DNA of 64,000 nt from positions 1-64,000 of the forward strand of contig NZ_BDCC01000071.1 in the NCBI RefSeq assembly GCF_001613305.1, written 5' to 3'. The position numbers and the translations under genes are program-made. Positions 44,047-53,072 of the stretch are shown one piece after another. The notes under the pieces were generated by a model. That model searched no databases, was not told the DNA's origin, and was given only the letters and a program-made list of their open reading frames with translations. This stretch comes from Nocardia vaccinii NBRC 15922 (GTDB taxonomy: Bacteria; Actinomycetota; Actinomycetes; Mycobacteriales; Mycobacteriaceae). Each line of letters opens with the position of its first letter. Positions within the stretch are counted from its first letter, which is position 1.

Positions 44047-45162
44047 ATGACGACAATCGACCGTCCTGAGGACGGATCCGGATTCGCGACGACCTTGGCC
44101 TTGTTCAGCGCCATGACGCTGTTCGACTCGTTCACGGCGGCGCAACGTGAACGAGCGGTCCTGCCGTTCGACTCCGAAGATCGCGACAATTGGGACTTCC
44201 TGCCGGCCTGCGGTCGCGAGGGCCTGCCGCTGCGCGACATGACCGTCGACCAGCAGATCATGGTCCACCAACTCGTCGGGGAATGCCTGCGGCCGGAAGC
44301 CTATGCGAAGGTCGCGACGACGATGAATCTCGAGCACGTCCTGCGCCAACTCCAGGCGAAGGTCTTCGGGCTGTCGACCAGCGCTTTCCGTGATCCGTTC
44401 CGCTACGTATTCAGCTTCTTCGGCAAGCCGGAGTTGGATCAGACCTGGGCATGGCGGCTGGTGGGCCATCACCTGTCGCTGAGCTTCACCTGCGTGCAAC
44501 AGCGCTGGCTCGCCTCGACGCCGATGATGATCGGCGCGGAGCCGGGTCGCTTCTCGACACTGCGGCACCTGTCGGAGGAGGAAGACCTCGGGTTCGAGCT
44601 ACTGGGCGCCCTGACCGCGACGGAACGCGATCAGGCGATCATTCATGATGTGTCGCCGACCGATTTCGTGACCAAAAGCGTGCGCACGATTTCGGACACC
44701 GAAGTACCGGGTTCACACCCTACGGGCCGATACGACCTCGTGATCGGTGACAAGGACCGCGAAGTACTCACGTTCTCCAAGGCACATCCCCGCGGAATCC
44801 CCTACGGCGAGCTGCCCGGCACGGCCCAGCGAGCGTTCAAAGACCTGCTCTCGTGCTACGTCGACCGGCTGCAGCCTGACCTGGCGGCTCAGGAGTGGAA
44901 ACGCATCGAGAAGCACGGCCTCGATGGTCTTCACTTCGCGTGGGCGGGCGGCACGGACCACAGCAAGGGGCACTACTACCGTGTTCAGGGCCCGGTCACC
45001 CTGATCGAGTTCGACAACAGCGAGGACAACGCGAACCACATCCACACCGTGTGGCGCGACCTCACGAACGACTTCGGCCGGGATCTGCTGATGGAGCACC
45101 TGCTGCACGACCACGTGGGAGCGGAGCACAACCACGTGGGAGCGGAGCACGACCATGACTGA
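44047..45162 (+). CDS. DUF3500 protein with histidine-rich C-terminus (copy 1)
   Basis: A 371-residue member of the uncharacterised DUF3500 family. Recognised by AYAKVATTMNLEHVLRQL, WAWRLVGHHLSLSFTCV, then FAWAGGTDHSKGHYYRVQG-type segment, FDNSEDNANHIHTVWRD and FGRDLLMEHL. Paired His in GHHLS, HYY and NHIH suggest a metal or redox centre; no function is known to me. The last 18 residues are a 7-residue repeat, HDHVGAE HNHVGAE HDHD, from a 21-base DNA repeat. It heads an operon with FAH, hydratase and SnoaL-like genes, so an aromatic or cyclic acid pathway is likely. Paralogues: 60557 (intact) and 8605 (remnant). Confidence 0.85.
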   Translation: MTTIDRPEDGSGFATTLALFSAMTLFDSFTAAQRERAVLPFDSEDRDNWDFLPACGREGLPLRDMTVDQQIMVHQLVGECLRPEAYAKVATTMNLEHVLRQLQAKVFGLSTSAFRDPFRYVFSFFGKPELDQTWAWRLVGHHLSLSFTCVQQRWLASTPMMIGAEPGRFSTLRHLSEEEDLGFELLGALTATERDQAIIHDVSPTDFVTKSVRTISDTEVPGSHPTGRYDLVIGDKDREVLTFSKAHPRGIPYGELPGTAQRAFKDLLSCYVDRLQPDLAAQEWKRIEKHGLDGLHFAWAGGTDHSKGHYYRVQGPVTLIEFDNSEDNANHIHTVWRDLTNDFGRDLLMEHLLHDHVGAEHNHVGAEHDHD

Positions 45163-45198
45163 CTCCGATGCGCGACGGCGACGAAGGAGTTTTTCGCC

Positions 45199-46062
45199 GT
45201 GCGGTTGACATCGTTCAGAATTGGCGACCGCGAGAGCTTGGGCATTGTGGACGGTGAGGGCGTGATCGATGTCGGCTCCAGGCTGGGATATTCCGATCTG
45301 CGCCGGCTGCTCCAGGATCAGCGGCTCGCCGACTGCGCGGACCTTGCCGGGGAAACGCCGGACCACGCGCTGCGGGATATCGTCTTCGATCCGGTCGTCC
45401 GCCGGCCGGCCCACATCTTCTGCGTGGGGGCGAACTATGCGGACCACCGCCGCGAAGTCGCCGATTCGGGAATTCCGCGAGCCGAGACCGGTCATCCCAC
45501 GATCTTCACCAGGTTCCCGGAAACGATCCGGGGTCACCAGCGAGACCTGGTCAGGCCACACGGCACCGACAGCTTCGACTTCGAGGGTGAACTCGCGGTG
45601 ATCATCGGAACAGGAGGTCGGCGTATCCGCCGGGACGATGCGCTGCGCCATGTCGCCGGCTATTCCTGTTTCAACGACGGGAGCATTCGGGAATGGCAGT
45701 TCCACACGTCCCAGATCACCGCCGGCAAGAACTTCGCCGACACCGGTAGCCTCGGGCCGTGGCTGGTGACGGCCGACGAGGTGGCCGATCCCCACCGGTT
45801 GGACATCCAGACCCGGCTGAACGACGCCGTGGTTCAACAGGCTTGCACGAGCCAGTTGATATTCGACATTCCCACGATTATCGCCTATGTATCCACGCTT
45901 GTTCCGCTCGAGCCGGGCGACGTGATCGCGACCGGTACGCCGAGCGGGGTGGGATTCGCGCGAAAACCCCAGCTGTTCATGCGGCCGGGAGATACCTGCG
46001 AAGTCACCGTGCAGGGAATCGGCACCCTGCGGAACACCATCGTCGACGAATGCCCGGAGTGA
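45199..46062 (+). CDS. FAH-family hydrolase/isomerase
   Basis: A 287-residue fumarylacetoacetate-hydrolase-fold protein: IFCVGANYADHRREVADSG, FTRFPETIRGHQ, DFEGELAVIIGTGGRRI, AGYSCFNDGSIREWQFHTSQ, AGKNFADTGSLGPWLVTADE and EPGDVIATGTPSGVGFARKP. GTG start with GAAGGAG upstream. It belongs to the acylpyruvase/HHDD-isomerase side of the family. The stop overlaps the start of the next gene (TGATG). With the following hydratase it resembles the lower half of a meta-cleavage pathway. Confidence 0.9.
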   Translation: MRLTSFRIGDRESLGIVDGEGVIDVGSRLGYSDLRRLLQDQRLADCADLAGETPDHALRDIVFDPVVRRPAHIFCVGANYADHRREVADSGIPRAETGHPTIFTRFPETIRGHQRDLVRPHGTDSFDFEGELAVIIGTGGRRIRRDDALRHVAGYSCFNDGSIREWQFHTSQITAGKNFADTGSLGPWLVTADEVADPHRLDIQTRLNDAVVQQACTSQLIFDIPTIIAYVSTLVPLEPGDVIATGTPSGVGFARKPQLFMRPGDTCEVTVQGIGTLRNTIVDECPE

Positions 46063-46877
46063 TGACTATGACAAGCAGTATGTCCACCGACGTGCCCGAT
46101 GAAGTGCTCGAGTTCCTGGACGGCCACGACATGTGGCACGAACCTTATCGCGATCTTCTGTCCCTTCGTCCGGACATGACCGCGGACGAGGCGTACTGGT
46201 GCCAGTTCGCCCTGATGGACCGGCGTGCCGCGAGAGGCGACGCGATTGTGGGCTACAAGGCCGCCGGTACCACGCGGTCGGCGCGGGAGTTGCTGGGCGA
46301 CGGCATTTCGCCGGTCGTGGGGACGCTGATGCGGTCTGTCCTGATGGATGAGGGCGCGACGTTCGCCGTCCGGCCGGGAAAGACCTTCATCGAGGCGGAG
46401 GTCGCCGTGCTCCTCGGACGTGACCTCAGCGGACCCGGGGTCACCTACTTCGACGCCATCTCGGCGATCGAGGGTTACCTCCCCGCGATGGAGATTTCCC
46501 CGTGGTCGCCGGCCGTACTGGCGAAGAAGCGCAGCCAGCAGCATCTGCTGGCCACGCAGAAGACCACCGGGAGCATCGTCGTCGGACGCTCCGTGGCGCG
46601 GCCGTCCATCGACCTGCGGTACGAGGGTGCGGTCGTCGAGGTGAACGGAGAGGTCGTCGCCACCGGCGCCGGCGCCGAGGTGATGGGCGATCCGATCAAC
46701 GTTGTGGTGGCTCTGGCGAACAACCTCGCGAAGTTCGGCCGCGCGCTGCGCGCCGGCATGATCGTCATGACCGGATCGGTCGCGGAGCCGCTGCCGGCCG
46801 AGAACCTTACCGACGCGCGAGTGACCTTTTCCCGGCTTGGCAGCCTCGGAGTTCGTTTCGTGGGAACCGATCGATAA
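46062..46877 (+). CDS. 2-keto-4-pentenoate hydratase / oxalocrotonate decarboxylase family
   Basis: A 271-residue enzyme of the DmpE/DmpH/MhpD family: IVGYKAAGTTRSARELLG, PVVGTLMRSVLMDEGATF, FIEAEVAVLLGRDLSGPG, FDAISAIEGYLPAMEI, IVVGRSVARPSIDL, and MGDPINVVVALANNLAKFGR with LRAGMIVMTGSVAEPLPAE. Hydrates or decarboxylates a 2-hydroxydienoate. Translationally coupled to the FAH gene. Confidence 0.88.
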   Translation: MTMTSSMSTDVPDEVLEFLDGHDMWHEPYRDLLSLRPDMTADEAYWCQFALMDRRAARGDAIVGYKAAGTTRSARELLGDGISPVVGTLMRSVLMDEGATFAVRPGKTFIEAEVAVLLGRDLSGPGVTYFDAISAIEGYLPAMEISPWSPAVLAKKRSQQHLLATQKTTGSIVVGRSVARPSIDLRYEGAVVEVNGEVVATGAGAEVMGDPINVVVALANNLAKFGRALRAGMIVMTGSVAEPLPAENLTDARVTFSRLGSLGVRFVGTDR

Positions 46878-46886
46878 GGATGGCAG

Positions 46887-47387
46887 ATGGACTGGCGTAA
46901 TCTGGTGGCGGCGTCCGGATCGGACGACGCGACGACCTTGTGGGCGCAACTGTGGGCGCTCGAATGCGCGTACTGGGATGACGTCGACTTCAACCACGGC
47001 GCACAGGCGCCGCAGTTCTATACCGAAGACGGCCTGTTCGACATCGGCGTAACCGGTTCACGCATGAAAGGCCAGGAAGCCATCACGCGCTTCTACAAGA
47101 ACAGGAAGGCACTCGGCAGCCGTACGACACTTCACCTCGTCGCCAACTTCACGCTGGTCGAATGGTCCACCGAACGGGCGCGAACCCGCTCGATCATGTC
47201 TCTCTACGGGGCCGATGGTCCCGCGCCGCGAAAGTCCGCGGCGCCCATCATGACAGCGGTATCGGCGAACGCTTACGTGCGTACCCGGGAGCGGCAGTGG
47301 CGAGTTTCGGAGCGCGTATTCGCGCCGTACTTCACCGACGATGAAGGATTGCCTCTCCAGCGCATTCGTGATCAAAGTTCGCCATAG
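46887..47387 (+). CDS. SnoaL-like / NTF2-fold protein
   Basis: A 166-residue NTF2-like protein: LWALECAYWDDVDFNHGAQA, FYTEDGLFDIG, MKGQEAITRFYKNRKALGSR, TLHLVANFTLVE and the C-terminal strand YVRTRERQWRVSERVFAPYF. This pattern is seen in SnoaL-like small hydrolases/isomerases and in small subunits of ring-hydroxylating oxygenases. It starts 9 bases after the hydratase gene and closes the operon. Function not known. Confidence 0.8.
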   Translation: MDWRNLVAASGSDDATTLWAQLWALECAYWDDVDFNHGAQAPQFYTEDGLFDIGVTGSRMKGQEAITRFYKNRKALGSRTTLHLVANFTLVEWSTERARTRSIMSLYGADGPAPRKSAAPIMTAVSANAYVRTRERQWRVSERVFAPYFTDDEGLPLQRIRDQSSP

Positions 47388-47399
47388 AAACGGGCAGCG

Positions 47400-47990
47400 A
47401 TGCCGGACCTGCACATCTGGTTCGATCAGCTGCGCCACGAGCGTGGCTGGTCACGCCAGATCACCGCCGCTCGCGCCCGGATCAGCACGGCCTACCTGTT
47501 CAAGATCGAGCACGACCGGTCCGTTCCCACCATCGATATCCTGGCCAGCATCGTGCGAGGCTACGACCTCGATCCCGCTCAACGTCGCCACACCTACGAC
47601 TTGCGGAACCCGCCCCAGCGGCTTCCGGCCGACGACGAACTACGGCGCCGGATCGCGACGCCGGAAGTCAACGCCCACCTCGCACATCTGGATGCCGCGC
47701 ACATTATCTACGCCTACACCACTCCCTGTCGACCGTGCTTGCTGCCAGCGACCGGCTCTGTATGACGCGCTGCCCGGCCTCTGTCAGGCCGGCAACAACA
47801 TCGCGCTTTGGTTCTTCCGCCCGCAGCACGTGAGCTGGTCGTCGACCGGGACGACGAAGCACCTCATGTGGTCGCCGCATTTCGTGCTGCCATCGGCCCC
47901 TACCGCAACAGCCACCACGCTCGCGCGCTGCTGCACACCCTGGCCGCCAACCCACGCGAACACCGGATAGCGATCCGCTTCGACCGATAG
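47400..47990 (+). pseudogene. XRE/MmyB-type regulator, frameshifted
   Basis: The HTH is readable: LHIWFDQLRHERGWSRQITA, then ISTAYLFKIEHDRSVPTIDI, LASIVRGYDLDPAQRRHTYD. The MmyB ligand-binding domain follows across two frameshifts: LYDALPGLCQAGNNIALWFF, then ELVVDRDDEAPHVVAAFRAA...ARALLHTLAANP, ending at 47990. No full product can be made as written. Confidence 0.8.
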
Positions 47991-48021
47991 CTGAGATACC
48001 AGCGGACTCTATTGCCGGCCT

Positions 48022-48690
48022 TCAGGATCCATAAAACTCGTCGAGCAAGGGCTGAATCGCGGTCTTCGCATCGAGAGTGGGGTCCAGAGTGACGGCTGAC
48101 CGCAGCGCCGCGCCTGCCAGCTCGATCAGACGTTCGACCACTGCCTGCACGGGGAAGGGCTCATCATTCTGCAACCAATACACGGCAGCCTCGTCGATCG
48201 CGCCGACAACCGACCGGAGCATCATGCGCAGCGCCTGGTTCTGCGGGTCGAGACCTAGCAGCGAGATCCAGGCTTCGATCGTTTGCCAGCGTCCTGCCTC
48301 GAGCATTTCCCAAGCCTCGGGATCTGCGCCCCGACCGCCGAGCACCAGACGCAATGCGAGCCCTCGATGGGCGGCCAGATATCGGAATTGCGCGGTAAAG
48401 GCACTGCGAAGCTGTTCGACCGGCGACATACCGGGACGCAGCACGTGGGTCTGCAAGACACGATTCGACGTCTCCCGTACCGCCTCCAGGTAGAGGCCAC
48501 GCTTGGTACCGAAGTAATGGAATACCAACCCGTGGGCAGCATCGGCAGCCTGGCAGATGTCCGCCACGGCAACCTCGTCGTAACTGCGTTCTGCGAACTG
48601 TTCGACCGCCGCATCGATGAGACGTCGCCGGGTTTCGGCAGCCTGCGCAGCCCGCGAGGTCAGCCGGCCCCCATCGGTCGTGCTTGTCAT
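48022..48690 (-). CDS. TetR-family regulator
   Basis: A 222-residue TetR repressor: TRRRLIDAAVEQFAERSYDE-VAVADICQAADAAHGLVFHYFGTKRGLYLEAV is the standard HTH; the C-terminal helical domain has ALRMMLRSVVGAIDEAAVYWL, like FadR/KstR-type fatty-acyl or acyl-CoA responders. Start 48690 has GGAGGG upstream; 48702 is possible. It is divergent from the FAD-monooxygenase operon and a TTGATTC/GAATCAA repeat in between covers that operon's -35 box. Confidence 0.88.
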   Translation of the reverse strand: MTSTTDGGRLTSRAAQAAETRRRLIDAAVEQFAERSYDEVAVADICQAADAAHGLVFHYFGTKRGLYLEAVRETSNRVLQTHVLRPGMSPVEQLRSAFTAQFRYLAAHRGLALRLVLGGRGADPEAWEMLEAGRWQTIEAWISLLGLDPQNQALRMMLRSVVGAIDEAAVYWLQNDEPFPVQAVVERLIELAGAALRSAVTLDPTLDAKTAIQPLLDEFYGS

Positions 48691-48754
48691 CGCGCCCTCC
48701 ATCGCCGAACACTCACCGAGCCCGATAGTGCCCCTCCACCTGGCAAAACACAAA

Positions 48755-48798
48755 TTGATTCTAAGTCATTGACACTGAATCAACGAACTGGCTAGGCT
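48755..48798 (+). promoter_or_regulatory. Promoter with overlapping TetR-type operator
   Basis: TTGATTC (48755-48761) and GAATCAA (48777-48783) form a perfect inverted repeat with a 15-base spacer. Inside it is TTGACA (48769-48774), followed 18 bases later by TAGGCT (48793-48798), a fair sigma-70-type promoter reading right. A repressor bound to the repeat would block it. Confidence 0.6.
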
Positions 48799-48884
48799 GC
48801 TACCGCAGAGATAATAACGGCAACACTGTTACCGACATGTTGGCTATGACGCACACCCCGTCCGGTGTCGAAATTGGAGGAGCG

Positions 48885-49016
48885 ATGATCCCTGACAGTC
48901 GCTTGCTACTGCATGACGGAAGCGCGCGCACGATGAACGAGTCGCGGATCGGCCATGTATTCGGCGATGCGCTCATCGAGGGAACCGCTTTCACGGGTCG
49001 TGGAGGCTTGTCATGA
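48885..49016 (+). CDS. Small ORF coupled to FAD monooxygenase
   Basis: A 43-codon frame with a strong ribosome-binding site (GGAGG) eight bases before ATG; its TGA overlaps the monooxygenase ATG (ATGA). The product (MIPDSRLLLHDGSARTMNES...) resembles nothing I know. It may be a translational-coupling leader, a real small protein, or the stub of a deleted gene; deletion scars are common here. Confidence 0.45.
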   Translation: MIPDSRLLLHDGSARTMNESRIGHVFGDALIEGTAFTGRGGLS

Positions 49017-50758
49017 CATTCGACGTTGCTGTGATCGGCCTAGGCCCGGTCGGAGAGTTGGCGGCACTTCTTCTGGCACGTGCGGGCTTGAAAGTCCTCG
49101 CATTGGAGCGGGAGAGCGATGTCTACTCCAATCCCCGGGTCGGCGTGCTCGACGGTGAAGCCCTGCGTACGCTGCAAAAAGCGGGAGTGTACGAACGCGC
49201 CGCCGGCGAAATGCTCCTCGGGGCGGGCGCCCAGTGGGTCTCGGCTCGTGGCAAGGTCGTCGCGACAACGCTGCCCACGGAGCAGCTTCAGGGACATCCG
49301 TGGATGTCGGCGATCTATCAGCCGTTGCTGGATGAGCAACTGCGGACAGCCCTTGCGGAGTACTCGGATGTCGATATCCGTCTGGGCCACCAGCTCACCG
49401 GTTTGACGCAGGACGACCAAGGGGTCGAACTGACATTTCGCCACGGTGACGGCGGCACTGCGAACGAGCGTGCACGCTTTGTCATCGGCTGCGATGGCGC
49501 CAAGAGTGCAACCCGCGACGCGGTCGGCGTCCAGTTGGTCGGATCCGAATACACGGATACCTGGCTCATCGTCGATGCGAAACTGCCGCAGCCGATTGCT
49601 CATATTCCCTATTTCCAGATGACGCTGAACCCGGCGGCACCTCGCCTGACAGGTCGACTCGCAGCCGGAGGGCACCGCTGGGAACGGAAGGTAATGCCGT
49701 GGGAGGATCGCGACGAGATCCTCACACCGGAGGCCGCGCGACGGGTGATCGCTGAGGACGCCGACCCCGACACTGCGGAGATCCTGCGTCATCTCATCTA
49801 CACCTTCCAAGCCAAGACCGCTGAGCACTGGCGGGTCGGGAGGGTCCTGCTGTGCGGGGACGCTGCCCATCTGATGCCTCCGATGATCGGACAGGGGCTG
49901 AACTCGGGAATCCGCGATGTAACGAACCTGACCTGGAAGATCGCGGCAGTCGTGAACGATGGTGCGCCCCTGCGGATCCTCGAGACCTATGAGGCAGAGC
50001 GTCGGCCGCACGCCGACGCGATAACCAAGATGTCGGTCCGGGCCGGCCGTCTGGTCACCATGCAATCGCGTTCGGCAGCGACGATTCGCGATGCGGGGGG
50101 CTGGGCGCTCCTGAGTATCCCGCCATTTCGAGAACGCGTTCGCCAAGGCCGGTGGCGCCCGCCCGCCCGGTACCGACGCGGTTTGCTTCTGGCATCGCCT
50201 TCGCTGCGTTCGCCGGTCGGCCGCTTGTTCCCCCAGCCGCTCATGCGAACCTTCAGCGGAACACAACATCGGCTCGACGACATCGCAGGCTCTGGCTGGC
50301 GCATCATCGGTTGGGAAGCCGATCCGCGCGAAGCGCTGTCGGCATTCGGCCGCCGCATCGCCGACAATGTCCTCGAGGCAACCTATGTAACACTGACCTC
50401 ACCAGGGCGACGCCCCGTCCATTGTGATGCGACACAGCAGATCCTCGAAGACCTCGACGAAGTTGCCCGCCCGTACTTCAAGCGACAGCCGTTCGTCGTG
50501 CTCCGTCCTGACCACTATATCTGCGCCAACCCCTCATCGACCGAGCTGGACAGCACTGTTCGGGAGTTGATGCAGCAGATATCGAATGAATCGGGAACCA
50601 GCCAGTTGCAGTCGCATACTGCGGCTTTCAGGCGAACCGGTCTCCGGGAATTGGACCCCGCCACCGCGGACATCGGCTTCCGCGCCCGCGGGCTCTGGGG
50701 GCTGCCCCCACTCGATCTCCACCGCTTGCGCAGTCTACTGAAAGTAGCCAGCTCATGA
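49013..50758 (+). CDS. FAD-dependent aromatic monooxygenase (MhpA-like)
   Basis: A 581-residue class A flavoprotein hydroxylase close to 3-(3-hydroxyphenyl)propionate hydroxylase. Rossmann motif AVIGLGPVGELAALLLARAG, ERESDVYSNPRVGVLDGEAL, VIGCDGAKSATRD (DG motif), GRVLLCGDAAHLMPPMIGQG (GD motif), GIRDVTNLTWKIAAV and a thioredoxin-like C-terminal part (FVVLRPDHYIC). Adds a hydroxyl to a phenol ring using NAD(P)H. First main gene of the TetR-flanked operon. The substrate is unknown. Confidence 0.9.
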   Translation: MTFDVAVIGLGPVGELAALLLARAGLKVLALERESDVYSNPRVGVLDGEALRTLQKAGVYERAAGEMLLGAGAQWVSARGKVVATTLPTEQLQGHPWMSAIYQPLLDEQLRTALAEYSDVDIRLGHQLTGLTQDDQGVELTFRHGDGGTANERARFVIGCDGAKSATRDAVGVQLVGSEYTDTWLIVDAKLPQPIAHIPYFQMTLNPAAPRLTGRLAAGGHRWERKVMPWEDRDEILTPEAARRVIAEDADPDTAEILRHLIYTFQAKTAEHWRVGRVLLCGDAAHLMPPMIGQGLNSGIRDVTNLTWKIAAVVNDGAPLRILETYEAERRPHADAITKMSVRAGRLVTMQSRSAATIRDAGGWALLSIPPFRERVRQGRWRPPARYRRGLLLASPSLRSPVGRLFPQPLMRTFSGTQHRLDDIAGSGWRIIGWEADPREALSAFGRRIADNVLEATYVTLTSPGRRPVHCDATQQILEDLDEVARPYFKRQPFVVLRPDHYICANPSSTELDSTVRELMQQISNESGTSQLQSHTAAFRRTGLRELDPATADIGFRARGLWGLPPLDLHRLRSLLKVASS

Positions 50759-51160
50759 GCATTTCCGTGCTCCGCACCAGGGACGCGTGGTGGGTGCAGG
50801 CACTCGCCGGCGCCGCCCGTATGGATACGTCCGCCACGACCACCAAGGAGCTACTCGCCGACCGTACGGCAGTCGAGGCGGCCCGCACCGCGACCGACCT
50901 CGTTCCCGTCGAGAGCCTTTCGCTGCTCTCACCGGTGACTGCGCCCTGCCGCATCGTTGCGCAGATGACCAATTTCGTGTCGCACGTGAAGGATTCCGGT
51001 TGTGATCCGGCCACCGGTCAGGCAAGACATGACCGTCGCCGACATGATCTACAAGCCCGCAGAAGCACTCCAGGCGCTCACTCGCTTTCAACGCCTCGAT
51101 GCCGGGGATCTGATCCTCACCGGAACCCCGGCCGGGACCGCGATCAGCGCACCACAGTGA
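50755..51160 (+). pseudogene. FAH-family gene with internal deletion
   Basis: Starts with an ATGA overlap on the monooxygenase. The N-terminal ~80 residues (ISVLRTRDAWWVQALAGAAR, ...CRIVAQMTNFVSHVKDSG) are joined, out of frame near 51015, to the last ~45 residues of the same family (VADMIYKPAEALQALTRFQR, LDAGDLILTGTPAGTA). The catalytic core with the metal ligands is gone. Confidence 0.85.
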
Positions 51161-51167
51161 GGTACAA

Positions 51168-53072
51168 GTGATCACCGACAATGCAGCGGCCACCGCCGAA
51201 TTGTGGCCTCGCTACGCCGAACCGGGCGACCTGTGCGCCATCGAATCCATCCCGCTGGCCGAGCGCGGCCTGCCAGAGTCGACGTACGCTCTGCTCGCTC
51301 GCGCCGCACACCTGTGGCCCGACCGGGTCGCACTCACTGTGCTGTGCGAGGCCGCCCGCTGGCAGGAACCGGTCCGGCGCACCTTCGGTGAGCTTCTCGC
51401 CGACGTGCATCGCTATGCGAACCTGCTGCGTCGACTCGGTGTCGGCCGCGGCGACGCGGTCGCGCTGATGGCACCCAACTGCGCGGAGCTCGTTCCCGCC
51501 ACCCTCGCCGCGCAGCTGGCCGGAATCGCCGCCCCGATCAATGCTGCCCTCTCGGGCACCCACATCGAGGAACTTCTGCGTCGCTCCGGCGCACGAGTTC
51601 TCATCGCGGCCGGACCTGATCTCTCACCCGAGACTTGGGAGTCCGCAGCGGCATTGGCGACCGACGGTCTTGTCGATGTCGTCCTCGTACTGCGCTCGAC
51701 CGACGCCGACGCGATCCAGACGCTGCCCGCGCTCGAGGCAGCACACACCGGATACCTGGATGCGCTCGCCTCCGACGAAACTTCGAGCAGCTTCTCCGGC
51801 GAGCCCCCCAGATCCGAAGACTTGGCGAGCCTGTTCCACACCGGCGGCACCACCGGTGTACCCAAACTCGCGGCCCACACCCACGGCGGTGAAGTAGCCA
51901 ATGCCTGGATGATCGCCGCCAACTCGCTCCTGGACACCGACGATGTCGTCTTCGCGGCACTCCCACTCTTCCACGTGAACGCTTTGGTGGTCACCGTGCT
52001 CGCGCCGCTGTTCAAGGGGCAGCAGGTGGTCTGGGCGGGCCCGCTCGGGTACCGAGATTTCGCGTTGTACGCCAACTACTGGAAGATGGTCGCGCACTAC
52101 CGCATTGCCGCCATGAGCGCGGTCCCCACCGTGTACGCGGTACTCGCCAACTGCCCGCTCGACGCCGATATCAGCACTCTTCGCTACGCAATGGTCGGTG
52201 CCTCGCCACTCCCACCGGCAGTCCGTGACAACTTCGAGCGCCATACCGGAGTCACGCTCGTGGAAGGGTACGGACTCACCGAGGCGACCTGCGCAACCGC
52301 GCGCAGCTTTCCCGAGCGGCCCCGTCCCGGCTCGGTCGGGCAGCGGATGCCCTACCAGCACGTGAAGGTGGTCAACGTCGGCGACGACGGCTCGCGCGAG
52401 GACCTGCCCCCGGGAGCCACCGGTGTACTGTGCGTCAGCGGCCCGACGGTATTCCCCGGATATGTCATCGACCGCAACGAAGACGGACATGTGCTCGACA
52501 GTCTCGGCAGCGTGGCGAACGGCTGGCTCGAAACCGGCGATTTAGCGCATATCGACAGCGACGGGTTCATCCACCTGCACGGGCGGGCGAAAGACCTGAT
52601 CATCCGCGGCGGACACAACATCGATCCCGCAACCATCGAAGACGCGCTGCTGTCGCATCCCACCGTCACCGCGGCAGGTGCGGTCGGCCGTCCTGACCCG
52701 CACTCCGGCGAGGTACCGATCGCCTACGTGGTCCTCAGCACCGGTGCCACCACCACCGAATCCGAGCTGCTCGAGTGGGCGTGTGAGCGGGTTCCCGAAC
52801 CCGCCGCCGCGCCGAAGGCGGTGCTCGTGTTCGACGCATTGCCGGTTACCGACGTCGGAAAGCCCTACAAGCTCGGACTGCGTGCCGACGCGACGCGACG
52901 CGCGGTCGCCGAAGCCCTCGCCCACATCGACGGAGTACACGTCGTCACCGCGGCGATCACTGACGGCGAGGTAGTCGCGACCATCGAAACCGATCGCGAT
53001 ACCGATCACGCCGCTGTCGAGACGGCATTGAATTCGTTCGCCCTGACCTGGAAGGCAGTGAGCCGGCCATGA
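51168..53072 (+). CDS. AMP-forming acyl-CoA synthetase
   Basis: A 634-residue ligase. GTG start after GAGG. Motifs: LFHTGGTTGVPKLAAHTHGG (A3; the second residue of the usual TSGTTG is Gly here), ALPLFHVNALVVTVLAPLF, VEGYGLTEATC (A5), LETGDLAHIDSDGFIHLHGR (A7/A8), IIRGGHNIDPATIEDALLSH and TDVGKPYKLGLR with the catalytic Lys. The ~55-residue C-terminal extension has alternating charged sequence. Resembles actinobacterial FadD-type ligases acting on aryl or short acids. Overlaps the DoxX-like gene by ATGA. Confidence 0.9.
   Translation: MITDNAAATAELWPRYAEPGDLCAIESIPLAERGLPESTYALLARAAHLWPDRVALTVLCEAARWQEPVRRTFGELLADVHRYANLLRRLGVGRGDAVALMAPNCAELVPATLAAQLAGIAAPINAALSGTHIEELLRRSGARVLIAAGPDLSPETWESAAALATDGLVDVVLVLRSTDADAIQTLPALEAAHTGYLDALASDETSSSFSGEPPRSEDLASLFHTGGTTGVPKLAAHTHGGEVANAWMIAANSLLDTDDVVFAALPLFHVNALVVTVLAPLFKGQQVVWAGPLGYRDFALYANYWKMVAHYRIAAMSAVPTVYAVLANCPLDADISTLRYAMVGASPLPPAVRDNFERHTGVTLVEGYGLTEATCATARSFPERPRPGSVGQRMPYQHVKVVNVGDDGSREDLPPGATGVLCVSGPTVFPGYVIDRNEDGHVLDSLGSVANGWLETGDLAHIDSDGFIHLHGRAKDLIIRGGHNIDPATIEDALLSHPTVTAAGAVGRPDPHSGEVPIAYVVLSTGATTTESELLEWACERVPEPAAAPKAVLVFDALPVTDVGKPYKLGLRADATRRAVAEALAHIDGVHVVTAAITDGEVVATIETDRDTDHAAVETALNSFALTWKAVSRP

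Noticed and set aside
45099-45162. CRISPR-like short repeats
   Set aside because: The 21-base repeats are direct, unspaced, in frame, and encode the histidine tail of the DUF3500 protein.
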